64,000 bases of DNA, from contig NC_061120.1 in the NCBI RefSeq assembly GCF_002878395.1, positions 119,538,585 to 119,602,584 on the forward strand. Direction: 5' to 3'. The DNA is from Capsicum annuum (lineage: Eukaryota > Streptophyta > Magnoliopsida > Solanales > Solanaceae). Under the pieces are notes generated by a model, which saw only the letters and a list, made by a program, of their open reading frames with translations, made no database searches and was not told the origin of the DNA. The translations under genes were made by a program, and so were the position numbers. This document shows, piece by piece, positions 11,581 to 23,724 of the stretch (position 1 is the first letter of the stretch; each line of letters begins with the position of its first letter).

Positions 11581-13527
11581 TGTAACACCCCGAAATATCA
11601 TCTCGAGATGCCACACGGTGCCTAAGGATACACGTAGCCTCAACCTAACCCTTTAAGCCAAAACACTACCCTTGGATTCCAACACAACAACATAGATGCT
11701 ACGCTAGGGATATATATATAAGTACATATCATATCACATCGCACATGGCATGGAATATTGTTATACTGTACATATATGGAATGTCTATACACAAACCAAC
11801 CCAACAATATACTAGTCTGCAAAATATAAATAATATCATAAATTTCATAAAAACGTACATACGGACCATAATGACACACCTAGCTTGGGTGACATTGAAT
11901 CACGCAACTCATAACATCTTAGATAGGAAATGTATGAGAAAAACTTCATAAATCATTATAGATCATCATAGACAACTTGACTTACCACATCGAAACACAG
12001 AGTGACTCGGTATTTCAATAAACAAGACTCTTATGGACAGGGAAGTTTCCTATAACCGACAACCCCACGTGAGATACGTGGAATACTAATATTTGAAACC
12101 CCCATTGGTGGGAGCTTCATACTCTTTTCCAGGGAGTACGACCTTAAAACTGCAATAATCACAATCGGTCTCTCCGGCCAATAATATCATCATCAAACAA
12201 CCCTACGGTGGCACATAGGTTTGGGGAAATACAAACTTTCCCTCTCGGTGCTAAGTACTTCTCCTCAACAAGGTCAGAACACATTAGGAAATCCACCAAA
12301 AAATTACAAGGGTCTATCATAAAGACCAAATCAAATCTCTTTCTCATTTATCAAATCATATCAATTTATGGATCCAAACTCAACATATTTTAGCTCAAAA
12401 TATTTTAATCTTTCTCAATATCAACAAGGTATCAATGCATTGAACCATAAATGACTCAAAATTTGGACAAGGATATGAAGACTCAATACATAATATTTTC
12501 AACAATTTAACTCATCAAAACCATCTGAAAAATACGAAGACTCATTGTAACTTCAATATCAACATTTATCAATTTGTCATCCAACTATCATTTAAAGGTA
12601 CTTGAGACATCAATGCATAGTAGTTATAGAATTTCCAATATCAATTATAAATTCATAATAAGGAAATAGTGAAATGATAGTATAAATCAAGGCTTAAAAA
12701 ATTAAATCATCATACTCTCATAATTAAATACTTTTTGGACATAATTCCATCTCAACATCATACACCTATAGGATGACACAATACCATAGCTCATGGACAA
12801 TAATATAAGATATAAAACTATATTTCTAATTCATGGTAAAACATTTAAAATCTCATGTTAACATGATCAACTCGAATCCCAAATCAATTTGAAATTTCTA
12901 CGGTTCAATCAAGAGACATAGAAGGATGAAATTTGGAGTAGTAAAGTTGGGGTTTGAGCCTTAGGAAATTTTAGAGGAAAATAAGCTATTGAATGCTCCT
13001 AACGGACTTAAATCCATGGTTTACCAGGATGGATTGGAGTGGGAATGACCAAAATACCCTTAAAAATCAAATAATGTCAAATCTGTCCTTTGGTGGACTG
13101 TTTTGATAGGCTGAAGTAGATCGATCATAATGTTTTGCTCTGATGGAAAAATTAGATGAAACGAATTTCATTGGAAAGAGGACTTTCAGAGATTTCTGTT
13201 GATATGTAGTGGCTCACCGAGATCATTATGTTCAAGGAGTTATGGTGGTTTGAAGTTGACCCTAAAATTCGCTTGGCCTTAGTATTTTTTTGCGGCATAT
13301 TTACTATTCGCCACTATTTATGGTTAGATCAGAATGATCATAAATCATCGCTCGAGTGTCCATTTTGGATGATCCACATATTGTTGGAAAGCTTATTTGA
13401 TTCTCTACGCGATGAAGGGTCTCATACCCAAAAATTCCTTAAAGAAAAATTATTAATCGCAATAAAGAATAGAATTCAACACATTTTCAGCCGAGATCTT
13501 AACAAAAAATTTTTCCGGGGCATCACA
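11581..13527 (-). repeat. Element A 3' LTR (left, 1,947 bp)
   Basis: It runs from TG at 11581 to CA at 13526-13527. It aligns with the right LTR 18549-20912 but lacks two blocks present there (about 18785-19055 and 20101-20249). Scattered differences in the aligned parts show the insertion is not recent. The next bases, up to TCTACCCCTT (13531-13540), form a minus-strand polypurine tract. No gene is present. Confidence 0.88.
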
Positions 13528-13739
13528 TCATCTACCCCTTGAAAACATTCATCCTCGAATGTTGATAGGTAGGTGAAGAATACTATGAAAATGAGTATAT
13601 AGAGAAAAATCATCTTGCCCAAGCATATACTCCATTCAAGATTTTTTTGGATATCGTAGAAAATATACAAGACAAGATAAACATAGCATAAGGATTAAAT
13701 CAAAAGAGAACGATACTTTTGACATGCTCAGGATTCATA

Positions 13740-13930
13740 GGAAAGAGGTGGGGATATTTGGCGCACATATACGCTTTGGCTTGCCAAGTAGCACTCTCTA
13801 CGGATTGATTTTGCCGAAGCACTTTAACCAAAGGAACTTCCTTGTTTCTTAGCCTATGAACTTGAAAGTCAAAAACCTCAACCGGAATCTCTTCTTATGA
13901 AAGACTATCTTGAATACCCTAGCTTTCGGA
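13740..13930 (-). pseudogene. Element A chromodomain
   Basis: After the integrase C-terminus the frame continues into EEIPVEVFDFQVHRLRNKEV, then KVLRQNQSVESATWQ and a C-terminal KYPHLF. This is the plant chromovirus chromodomain, which in the family binds modified histone tails and directs integration to heterochromatin. Two stop codons break its N-terminal side (at 13919 and near 13897). It lies in the same frame as the rest of pol. Confidence 0.8.
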
Positions 13931-15043
13931 AGGATCAATCACAACAGAACAACCAATATACTTCTTAAGCATAGAAACATGGGAAACCGGATGGACGTTA
14001 GATAACTCCGCGGGCAATTCAACCTTATACGCTACCTTCCTAATGCGATCCACAATTTTATATGGACCAATGTAATGGGGACTTAGTTTCCCTTTCTTCT
14101 TAAATCTCTTCACCCCTTTCATGGGTAAAACTTTCAAGTACACTAAATCACCAACATCAAATTCAAGGTCTTTCCTCCTTACATCTGCATATGATTTTTG
14201 ACGACTTTGGGCGGTTTTCAACCTTCCCTAAATTAACATAACATTTTCCATGGCCTCGAACACCACATCTGGTCCAGTCGCGGCAGCCTCACAAACTTCA
14301 AACCAACCAATGGGTGATCTACACCTTCTACCATACAAAGCTTCAAACGAGGCCATTCCAATAGTAGCATAAAAACTGTTATTGTAAGAAAACTCAATTA
14401 ATGATAAGTGCTCATCCCAACTACCTTTAAAATCAAGCACACAAGCCCTCAACATATCTTCTAAAGTCTAACTGGTCCGCTCGGCCTGACAATCTCTTTG
14501 CGGGTGGAAACCAGAACTTAAACAAATTTGGGTACTGAGACCCTTCTAGAAAGATTTTCAAAACTGAGAGGTAAACGGAGTACCTCTGTCAGAAATAATA
14601 GCCAAAGGGATTCCATGAAGTATGATGAGTTCCCAAATATATATTCTAGCATAATCTTCAGCTGTACACGATGAATGCACATGCAAGAAATGAGCTGATT
14701 TCGTCAGCCGATCTATGACAACCCAAATTTACTCATGATGGTGATGAGAAGGAGGCAAACCAACTATAAGGTCCATATTTACTTCTTCCCACTTCCAAGT
14801 AGGAATGCTAAACTCTTGCATCATGCCACTGGGCCTTTGATGCTCTATTTTAACCTGTTGACACGTGGAACACTTTGCCACAAATTCTGCTATGTTCCTC
14901 TTCATACCATTCCACCAATAGATTTCCTGCATATCATGGTACATCTTGGTAGCACCAGGATAGATGGAGTATCGCATATCATGCACTTCTGCCATAATCC
15001 TCTGCTTCAAGTTATCAACATCAGGAACACATAATCTTTCTTA
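13922..15043 (-). pseudogene. Element A integrase (zinc, core and C-terminal domains)
   Basis: The zinc-binding region shows a YWWNGMKRNIAEFV segment followed by CSTC. The catalytic core shows D in MDLIVGL, D in IISDRGTPF and E in CQAER, so the acidic triad is visible. The C-terminal domain shows GDLVYLKVLPMKGVKRF, LSPHYIGPYKI and HPVSHVSMLKKY. The enzyme would join element cDNA to host DNA. Stops interrupt it at 15041, 14729, near 14550 (two), near 14468, at 14228 and 13919, all in one frame; I see no frameshift. It is non-functional as written. Confidence 0.85.
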
Positions 15044-15835
15044 GAGTCTCAAAATGCCATCTCTTCCTTGGGAGAAAACCTCCACCTTTTGGTCTTTAAC
15101 TGACTCTTTTAACCTGACCAAGGTAGGATCCCTGCCTTGCTTCTCCTTTACTTCTGAAACTAAAGAGGATTTGGAATCGCTTTGCACTTTTATACTACCC
15201 TCAACATCACCAAACAACCTAACCCCGAATCTAGCTAAACGATGTACCTCACGGGCCAAATCCTTCTTACCAATCTCCACATGTGCTATGCTACCCATGG
15301 ACATCCAACTAAGGGCATCTGCTACTACATTGGCCTTGCTCGGATGATATAGAATGCTCATATCATAATCTTTCAACAGTTCTAACCATTGTCTCTGCCT
15401 AAGATTCAACTCTTTTTGGGTGAATATATATTGCAAGCTCTTATGGTCCGTGAAGACGTCGACATGGACACCATACAAATAATGTCTCCAGATTTTCAAA
15501 GGAAAAACCATGGCAGCTAATTCAAGGTCATAAGTAGGATAATTCTTCTCGTGAGGCTTTAGCTGCCTGGAAGCATAAGCTATAACCTTGCCCTTTTGCA
15601 TTAATACACAACCAAAATCGACTCTTGAAGCATCACAATACACCACAAAACCATCAACACCGTCAGGCAAAGTCAACACAATGGCTGAAGTGAGTCGAGT
15701 CTTCAACTCCTGAAAACTCTTCTTACAAGATTCGGACCACAGGAACTTCACTTTCTTTTGGGTCAAATAGGTCATAGAAGACACAATAGATGAAAACCCT
15801 TCAACAAAATAATGATAAGAACCAGCTAGACCCAA
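15044..15835 (-). pseudogene. Element A RT connection and RNase H domains
   Basis: This open 264-codon stretch, the longest in the element, starts within the RT thumb (FLGLAG-type motif, then [15 protein letters not shown]). It covers RNase H with its acidic residues in place: D in VYCDASRV, E in YDLELAAM, D in FTDHKSLQY and D in VADALS. RNase H would degrade the RNA template during reverse transcription. It is joined in frame to RT upstream and integrase downstream and bounded by stops at 15041 and near 15870. Confidence 0.87.
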
Positions 15836-15869
15836 GAAACTTCGGATATCAGAAGGAGAAATAGGTCTA

Positions 15870-16489
15870 GGCTAACTCTTTATAGCCTCTATCTTTTGAG
15901 GATCAACTCTAATATCTTCAGAAGAAACAACATAACCCAAGAAGGCTACAAAGTTCAGCCAGAACTCACACTTATTGAACTAAGCATACAACCGATGAGA
16001 TGATAGAGTTTCCAACATGATTCAGAGATAATCTGCATGATTATCCTCACTTCGAGAGTAAATAAGAATATCATCAAGGAACACTATTACAAATAAATCC
16101 AGATATGGCTGAAATACATGGTTCATAAGATCCATGAAAGTTGCTAGAGCATTAGTTAACCCGAAAGGCATCACTAGAAATTTAAAATAATCATACCGGG
16201 TTTGGAAGGCTGTCTTGGGGATATCACATTCCCTAACCTTAAGTTGGTGATAACCAGATCTGAGGTTTACCTTCAAAAAGTAGCTCGCACCTTGTAATTG
16301 ATCAAATAAATCATCAATTCAAGGAAGCGGATATTTATTCTTGATACTAACCCTATTAAGCTGCTGGTTATCAATACACATCCATAAAGAATCATCTTTC
16401 TTATGCACAAACAGGACAGGTGCACCCCACGGGGACACACTAGGTCTGATAAAGCTTTTGTCTAAAAGATCTTTTAATTGCTTCTTCAG
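15870..16489 (-). pseudogene. Element A reverse transcriptase core
   Basis: Motifs in order on the minus strand: [61 protein letters not shown] and the catalytic box [12 protein letters not shown], whose two aspartates are intact. The enzyme copies element RNA into DNA. In-frame stops lie at 16490, 16319, 16022 and near 15970 and 15870. The fold elements are otherwise collinear with Ty3/gypsy RT. Confidence 0.87.
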
Positions 16490-16492
16490 CTA

Positions 16493-17335
16493 TTTAAGTT
16501 CCACGGGAGCCATACGATATGAAGGAATGGAAATAGGCTGAGTATCGGGAAGAAGGTCAATCCCGAACTCTATGTCTCTATCAAGAAGTACTCCAGGGAG
16601 ATCTTCCAGAAAGATATCAAGAAACTCATTAACAACATTAATTGACTGAATAGTCGGGGTTTCGGACTTAGTGTCTTTAACCCGAACCAAATAGTGGATG
16701 CAACCTTTGGAAATCAACTTCTTAGCTTTGAGATAGGATATGAAACAACCCTTAGAAATTACAAAACTCCTGGACCATTTGAGGATAGGTTCATTAGGAA
16801 ACTGAAACTTGACCACACGGGCATGAAAATCAATAGATGCATAGCATGAGTGAATCCAATCCATACCCAGACTAATATCAAAGTCAACCATATCTAGCTC
16901 AATCAACTCAACATACATAACCCAATGAAAGATAGTAATGGGACATTTGTTAGACACTCGCTTAGCAATGATAGACTCTCCTATCGGAGTAAAAACCAAA
17001 AGAGGCTCAAAAATTAGTTTAGGATCTGTTTCATTATTTACAGCAACCAGAGGTGTCACATAAGAGAAACTTGAACCGGGGTCCATCAACACATAGACAT
17101 CAAAGTAGAAAACAGAGAGCATACTAGTGACAATATTGGGAGAGTCCTCCTGCTCCTGACGAGATGGTATAACATAGAAATAATTCTGGCGTTGACCGCC
17201 AGCAGTACTAGATGAAGCACCCTGAGGAAGAACTAGATGGGCTGCGGGAGGTGGGGCACTGGTAGCCTGACTCTCGGGACGGGCATCATGACTCCGCTGT
17301 CTGGTATACTGGAGGTCTCTAAGTATGTGGCCCAA
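16493..17335 (-). pseudogene. Element A zinc knuckle, protease and linker
   Basis: The reading begins in the gag zinc knuckle (CFGCGKLGHILRDL: CX2CX4HX4 with the fourth Cys replaced by Leu). It continues through a Gln/Ser-rich spacer to an aspartic protease with the active-site motif LMDPGSSFSYVTP and a GMDWI motif. It ends in the linker before RT (EFGIDLLPDTQPISIPSYRM). The protease would cut the gag-pol polyprotein. It is open for 281 codons, preceded by TGA at 17357 and followed by a stop at 16490. Confidence 0.82.
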
Positions 17336-17356
17336 CTTGCCACAACCAAAACAGCC

Positions 17357-18330
17357 TCACTGCCCCATATAACACTCCCCAAAATAGTCTTTACCACACT
17401 TAGCACACAAAGGAAGATGAGGCCGGTTGCTTACAATATCTTGAGACCTGGAAGGTACTGACATATTCTCAAGCTCCTGCCTGCCCCAAGATACGGGAGC
17501 ACTAGCTGAGGAAGGTACAGGTATAAATGGATGACTCTGAAACTGAGGACGACTCCCTCCGGAGAATCTAGTCTGACTAGACCCATGTTGCTCTGATCTG
17601 ACTTTCTTAATCCCTCTTACTCTTTCTCTTTCCTTTATCTTGTCTGACTCAATATGTTGGGCGTGAATCATTAACCTAGGAAGATCAATCTCCCTGTTGA
17701 CCATAGCAGATCTACATTCTTTCACCACACAACTTGACACCCCAGTAAGAAATTTTCTCATATTAGTCGTTGAGTCAGCCATCATATTGGGAGCGTACTT
17801 TGATAGCTGATTAAACTTAAGACAATACTCCTTAACGGACATGAAGCCTTGTCCTAAATTCATAAACTCCTCTATCTTAGCTTCCCATAACTTAAGAGGA
17901 AAGAATCTATCCAAGAATGTATCTTGGAACAATTGCCATGTCACCAGAGCGGTATCTTCCTCTCTATCCTTACTCCACATCTTCACCCAATCATAGGTAA
18001 TATCCTCCAACTGATAAGAATTCAGCTCTATACTTTCTTCCTCGGTCAAGTACATTATCTGTGTAATTTTCTTTATTTCATCAACATACATCTGCGGGTC
18101 CTCACCTGCCTTTGATCCATAAAACTCTGGCAGATTCATGTGCATAAAGTCATAAATTTGTGCTGCTGCCGAATTATTTTCCTACTGAGGTGGAGTGTTG
18201 GCATGAGTATTGGCGGAAACTGCCTGAGCTAGCATTTGAAAAGTGGCCCAAAATTTAGCATAGGATACAGTCTCATGTAATGAATCAACGGGTTGAGATT
18301 GGTTGTTGTTTCCACGAGCTCGACGTAGAG
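17357..18330 (-). pseudogene. Element A gag (capsid)
   Basis: The minus-strand reading has a basic N-terminus (LRRARGNNNQ-like), then the capsid core MNLPEFYGSKAGEDPQMYVDEI, a WxxxDTFLDRFFP motif and KEYCLKFNQLSKYAP. This is the plant gypsy gag pattern. The protein would form the particle that packages element RNA. The usual start codon position appears as AAG rather than ATG near 18327. A TAG stop (18182-18184) precedes the capsid core, and a TGA (17357-17359) precedes the zinc knuckle. The frame is shared with protease and pol. Confidence 0.83.
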
Positions 18331-18531
18331 GCTTTTTCTGTCATAAGAATGAATGAATTAACAGCAGAAGAAAATAGTTGTAAGCATGACAGACTCTTGT
18401 AGAAAGAAAAAAAATACTTTTCCTATAATGCCCTGCAGCCTCTTGATCATAGGTGTGGCGCGCTATACACCGATGCTCAAAACTCTACGTAACGCGGCTT
18501 GTCATACTCCCAAGGACTCTTCACAACCTTA

Positions 18532-18545
18532 GGCGCTGATACCAA
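18532..18545 (-). other. Primer-binding site of element A
   Basis: On the minus strand this reads TTGGTATCAGCGCC, matching the 3' end of initiator-Met tRNA (TGGTATCAGAGCC type) with one clear change. It lies three bases from the 5' LTR end at 18549 and fixes the element's orientation. Confidence 0.9.
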
Positions 18546-18548
18546 GTT

Positions 18549-20912
18549 TGTAACACCCTGAAATATCATCCCGAGATGCCACATGGTGCCCAAGGCTACA
18601 CGTAGCCTCAAGCTAGCCCTTTAAGCCAAAACACTACCCTTGAGTTCCAACACAACAACATACACGCTATGCTAAGGATATATATATAAGTACATATCAT
18701 ATCACATCGCACATGGCACAGAATATCGTTAGACTGTACATATATGAAATGTCTATACACAAATCAACAAAACAATACACTAGTTTGACATAGCCTCTAC
18801 ACAGCAAAATCAACGAGCCATTGGGACAAACCCCCAACTGACTCAACAGACCAAAGGGATTACAAAACAAAGCACTAAAACTACCAACTTGGTCCTTGAA
18901 CCATGAGGAGTCACTACTGAAGGAACGTAGATGCGGCACTCGGATATCACTGTCGCGGCTGCGGCTGAGTACCTGAACCTACATTATGGTAAGAATGTAG
19001 CCCATAGAGAAATATGTGGGTCAGCACAAGATACGTATTTAGTATGTGGAGGCGCATGCAAAATATAAATAATATCATAAATTTCATAAACACATACATA
19101 CGGACCATAATGACAGACCTGGATTGAATGACATTGAATCATACAACTCATAAAATCTTAGATAGGAAATGTAGGAGAAAAACCTCATAAATCATTATAG
19201 ATCATCATAGGCAACTTGACTTACCACATCAAAACTCGGAGTGACTCGGTATTTCAATAAATATGACTCTTATGGACAGGGGAGTTTCCTATAACCGACA
19301 AGCCCACTTGAGCTACATGGAATATCAATGTTTGAAACCCCCGTTGGCTAGAGCATCATACTCTTTTCAAGGGACTACGACCTTAAAACTGCAATAATCA
19401 CAATCGCGCTCTCTGGCCAATAATATTATCATCAAATAACCCTAAGGTGGCACATAGGTTTGGGGAAATACCAAATTTATCTCTTGGTGCTAAGTACTAC
19501 TCCCCTACAAGCTCAGAACGCGTTAGGAAATCCACCACAACATTACAAGGGTCTATCATAAAGACCCAATCAAATCTCTTTCTCATTTATCAAATCATAT
19601 CAATTTGTGGATTCCTAAATCAACATATTTTAACTCAAAGTATTTTAATCTTCCTCAACATCAACAAGGTATCAATGCATTGAACCATAACCGACTCGAT
19701 ATTTGGACAAGGATATGAAGACTCAATACATAATATTTTCAATAATTTAACACATCAAAACCATCCAGAAACTACCAAGACTCGTTGCAACTTCAATATA
19801 AACATTTCTCAATTTTCCATCCAACTCTCATTTAAAGGTACTTGAGACATCAACCTATAGTAGGGATATAAAATTTCCAATATCAATTATAAATTCATAA
19901 TAAGGAAATAGTGGAATGATAGTATAAATCAAGGCTTGACAAATTAAATCATCATACTCTCATAATCAAATACTTTTTGGACATAATTTCATCTCAACAT
20001 CATACACATATTGGATGATATAATCCTATAGCTGATGGATAATAATATAAGATATAAAAACATATTTCCAATTCATGGTAAAACATGTAAAATCTCATGT
20101 CAATGTAATTCAACAAAAATACCGGGCACAAGATCAAAAGGTTAATCTTGTTCAAAGCCCCACATATCTAAAAATATAAGATGACTATGAACTTCTGACT
20201 CGGAAACTTTATTCAGGAAAATAAAGGGTTCTTCTCGAAGACCTTACCATGATCAACTCGAATCTTGAATCAATTTGAAATTTCTACGGTTCAATCAAGA
20301 GACATAGAAGGATGAAATTTGGAGTAGTAAAGTTGGGGTTTGAGCCTTAGGAAATTTTAGAGGAAAATAAGCTATTGAATGCTCCTAACGGACTTAAATC
20401 CATGGTTTACCAGGATGGATTGGAGTGGGAATGACCAAAATACCCTTAAAAATCAAATAATGTCAAATCTGTCCTTTAGTGGACTGTTTTGATAGGCTGA
20501 AGTAGATCGACCATAACATTTTTCTCTAATAGCCATATTAGATGGAGCAATTTCATTAGAAAGAGGACTTTCAAAGCTTTCTGTTGATATATAGTATCTC
20601 ACCCAGATCATTATGTACAAGGAGTTATGATCATTTGAATTTGACCCTAAAATTCACCTGGCCTCAATATTTTTTTCCTGCACATTTACTGTTTAGAACT
20701 ATTCACGGTTAGATTAGAACGATCACAAATCATCGCTCGAGTGTCCATTTTTTATGATCCACATAACATTGGAAGGATTATTCGATGATCTACGCGATGA
20801 CGGGTCACATATCCAGAAATTACACACAGAAAAATTATTAATCATAATAAAGAAAAGAATTCAACACATTTTCGTCCGAGATCTTAACAGAAACTTTTTC
20901 CATCGCATCACA
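18549..20912 (-). repeat. Element A 5' LTR (right, 2,364 bp)
   Basis: TG at 18549 and CA at 20911-20912 bound the LTR. It starts TGTAACACCCTGAAATATC, like the left LTR. It retains the blocks at about 18785-19055 and 20101-20249 that the other LTR lacks, which accounts for the 417-bp length difference. No gene is present. Confidence 0.88.
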
Positions 20913-20917
20913 CTATC
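20913..20917. repeat. Right target-site duplication of element A (CTATC)
   Basis: It is identical to 11576-11580, and B's LTR resumes directly after it. Confidence 0.9.
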
Positions 20918-22448
20918 TAACTCCGAAACTAACCCAACTCGAATTCCTGTCTTTTTGATTACTTATATACAATAAAATACATGGTAAACTAGTATTAGCA
21001 ACCAACAGCACATTTAGGCTACTTATATTCACCCAAAATAGTAACCGGACAGTAAGCCATTAATCTATCAATAAAGGGTGTTATTTTAATCTTTTTCTCC
21101 TCCAATTACACCCACATACCATACAAGTCCTTATAAGTTTTACCGAAAACAGCTCGGCTTTATTACACATTCAAAATAATATGCAAAATAGATTGGGCAG
21201 TAAATAAATGCAATAATTCATTCGGTGGTGTACCACCATAACTTTATTCTATATTTCATTACAAACTAATCACGACTTTCTCCAATATCAACCTGGAAGC
21301 CCATATCATATACATACAAAATAGTCCAAAAAATAGTCCCAAAACCCTTTTATTGTAGCAATCACTTATTGAACTCATCATCTCTTGAGTTCTTAATAAC
21401 AACACATTCATAACTCCCTCTCAAATTCATATATAAGGAGAAAAAAATGGTGCAGTCACCTTACCTTAATTCTGGAACTTATACTTAAATTTGAACTCCT
21501 CAAGAACTTCAACTTTCACGTTCCTTCAAACTTTAAAGGAAATAGATCTCTTAATAACAAAGAAAAAGTGAGCAAGTAGTTTCTCTATATTCTGCCATGT
21601 ATTTATAATTAGACATCTATAGCATGAATTCCCAATCTACCATGAGATAATTCAGCCAAAACTTGAGTTTTTTTCACTTACCTTAGCTTGCAAAGATGAG
21701 AGTCTCTTCAAGAATACTAGAAGTAATTTTAGGGCTACTAATATTATCCTTGTTAAGAAAGGGAGAAACCTGAAATTTAAAAGGGAATATTATGGTTAAA
21801 ATGAGAAAAATGTCCAGCTTTATTGATCTTATATTGAGCCCTTATTATTGACATCATTTCTAGCCATAAATTATTCCAAGAAGGTGATGCACCTATTTAA
21901 GGGTTCAAGTTGCTCAAAATTTCAAAGTAGGTGATGCACCTACTTGCTTAAATTCTTATTTTGGGCTCAATTAACCTTGGCCTTTGGCAAATTTAACTGT
22001 TGGGCCTTTTCTCCATTTTCTTCCTCTTTTGTTCAATTTGGCCCAAATGACTACATTAGTATATGCCCAAATCTGGTCCAAAGCCATGGGTCCATTAATT
22101 TTGTCCAAATAGCTTAAGTAGGTCACTCACCTACTAGCTTAATTAAGTCGAGAAAGTACCTCAATATTTTATTCTATTTCCAACTGCTAACCTCTTTAAT
22201 CTAACCTTCAAATAATACACACTTGGTCACCTTAAACATTAGAATCAAATACTAGCTTATGATCCCATGTTTAAATAGTTGTATCGATGTTAACTTTATC
22301 GTGTCATATAAAGATATATGGGCAGCATCTATAATTTCATCAACATCATTAATACTTGCATAACAAATCTTATCTGTTACCTATACCACAAAGCTATACC
22401 AAGTTACATATATATAGGGAAAGTACATGCAAAGTACGGGGTGTCACA
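20918..22448 (-). repeat. Element B left LTR, second part
   Basis: This part continues B's LTR after element A and aligns with about 26210-27736. It ends GTGTCACA (22441-22448), followed by TTGTCCCCTCCTT, a minus-strand polypurine tract. It contains hairpin words (about 21892-22150). No gene is present. Confidence 0.82.
21890..22150 (-). promoter_or_regulatory. AGTAGGTG hairpin-word cassette, B left LTR
   Basis: Arms AAGTAGGTG (21925-21933) and CACCTACTT (21937-21945) pair perfectly with a 3-nt ATG loop. A degraded copy lies near 21895 and a third variant (AGTAGGTCACTCACCTACTA) near 22128. Two exact copies occur in the other LTR at 27175-27195 and 27222-27242. Confidence 0.65.
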
Positions 22449-22858
22449 TTGTCCCCTCCTTAGAAACATTCATCCTCGTATATTAGCATAAAATTCCAAC
22501 CAAAAAAAGTTCAATCCTAAGAAATATCCCTATTATCAGGTAGCACTTATATATTATACTTCTTATTTCTCAAATTCATCCTCTTGGACTTTTTCTTCGT
22601 ATTTGAACAAATGAGGGTACTTAGATTTTATCGCTTTTTTAGCTTCCCATGTTATCTATTCTAATTGTTTGTTTCTCCAAAGCATTTTTATTTATTCCTT
22701 AACTTTTTTACTTGTCGATCTAGGATAGCAATAGATATTTCTTCATAGGTAAGATATTCCATAACTTGTACATATTTAGTAGGAGTAATATGAGATTGAT
22801 CACCCATGCACATTCGAAGCATTGAGACGTAAAATACTAGATGAACTATTGAGAGTTC

Positions 22859-23691
22859 TTAGGGTAGCTCTAATTCATAAACAACTTGGCCAAACCTTTG
22901 AGTAATCTTGTATGGGACTATATAACGTGGACTTAATTTTCCTTTCTTACCAAATCTCATAACCCCCTTTATTGGTGACACCTTTAAGAATACCCAATCT
23001 CCCATAACAAACTCTAGCCCATTTCTTCTAACCTCTGTAGATGACTTGTATCGACTTTGGGCTGTTTCCAGCTGCTGTTGGATCACTTTAACCTTTTCCA
23101 CGGCTTAATGAACAAGATTTGGCCCGAACAAGGCAGTTTCACCCACTTCAAACCATCCATTGGTGATCTACACTTTCGTCCATGCAAAGCTTCATATGGT
23201 GCCATTTTGATAATTGAATGATAGCTATTATTATAGGAAAACTTGATAAGAGGTAAATGATCATCTTAACAACCTTTAAAATCCAATACCCAATATCGTA
23301 GCATATCTTAAAGTGTTTGAATAGTATGTTCTTCTTGTCCATCTATAGGAGGGTGAAAAGTTTTACTTAGATTCACTTGTGTCCCCAAATTTCTCTAGAA
23401 AGACTTCCAAAAATTTGTAGTAAATTGAGCTACTCGATCTGATATAATAGAGATTGGTACTACATGTAGTTTTACTATCCCTGTGATATATAATTTGGCA
23501 TAGTCTTCAACTGTATAAGTGGTCCTATCTGGTAGGAAGTGTGCGAATTGGGTAAGCCTATCAACTATCACCCATATGGAATAAAACTTTTGAGATGTAC
23601 AAGGAAAACTAGTGACTCTGACTCTCACTTCTTTGCCTAAACTGATTGGCTCATACTCCCATGCTCTTGATACCCCGCTGTCCATGAACAC
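22859..23691 (-). pseudogene. Element B integrase fragment
   Basis: Three pieces read in order on the minus strand. A core (23395-23691) has SIWVIVDRLTQFAHFLPDR and IISDRVAQFTTNFWKSF. A degraded middle covers 23148-23342. A C-terminal module (22859-23101) has TAQSRYKSSTEVRRNGLEF, GDWVFLKVSPIKGVMRF and LSPRYIVPYKI. Stops and frame changes separate the pieces. There is no RT or RNase H upstream: gag-like sequence begins within about 15 bp of the core, so pol has lost its middle. A chromodomain, if present, is too degraded at 22449-22850 to call. Confidence 0.75.
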
Positions 23692-23724
23692 CGAATCTCA
23701 CTTCTTTAACTAAACTGATTGCTT
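23623..23724. repeat. 28-bp direct repeat at the gag-integrase junction of B
   Basis: CTCACTTCTTTGCCTAAACT (from 23623) recurs as CTCACTTCTTTAACTAAACT (from 23696), 73 bp away, both followed by GATTG. The pair sits exactly where gag-like and integrase-like readings meet. Confidence 0.6.

Larger units (their letters stand above)
11581..20912 (-). mobile_element. Element A: complete chromovirus (Ty3/gypsy) insertion
   Basis: This is a full-length element of about 9.3 kb with both LTRs, a primer-binding site, gag-pol, chromodomain, polypurine tract and a perfect 5-bp duplication. It lies inside B's left LTR. The chromodomain after integrase, the initiator-Met-type primer site and the 2-kb LTRs fit the Tekay/Del group of plant chromoviruses; the clade is inference. 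Its gag-pol carries many stop codons and cannot be expressed as one protein. Confidence 0.9.

Noticed and set aside
11640..11879. ORFs on both strands at the start of A's LTR
   Set aside because: They fall inside the LTR terminus and are not maintained in the second LTR copy.
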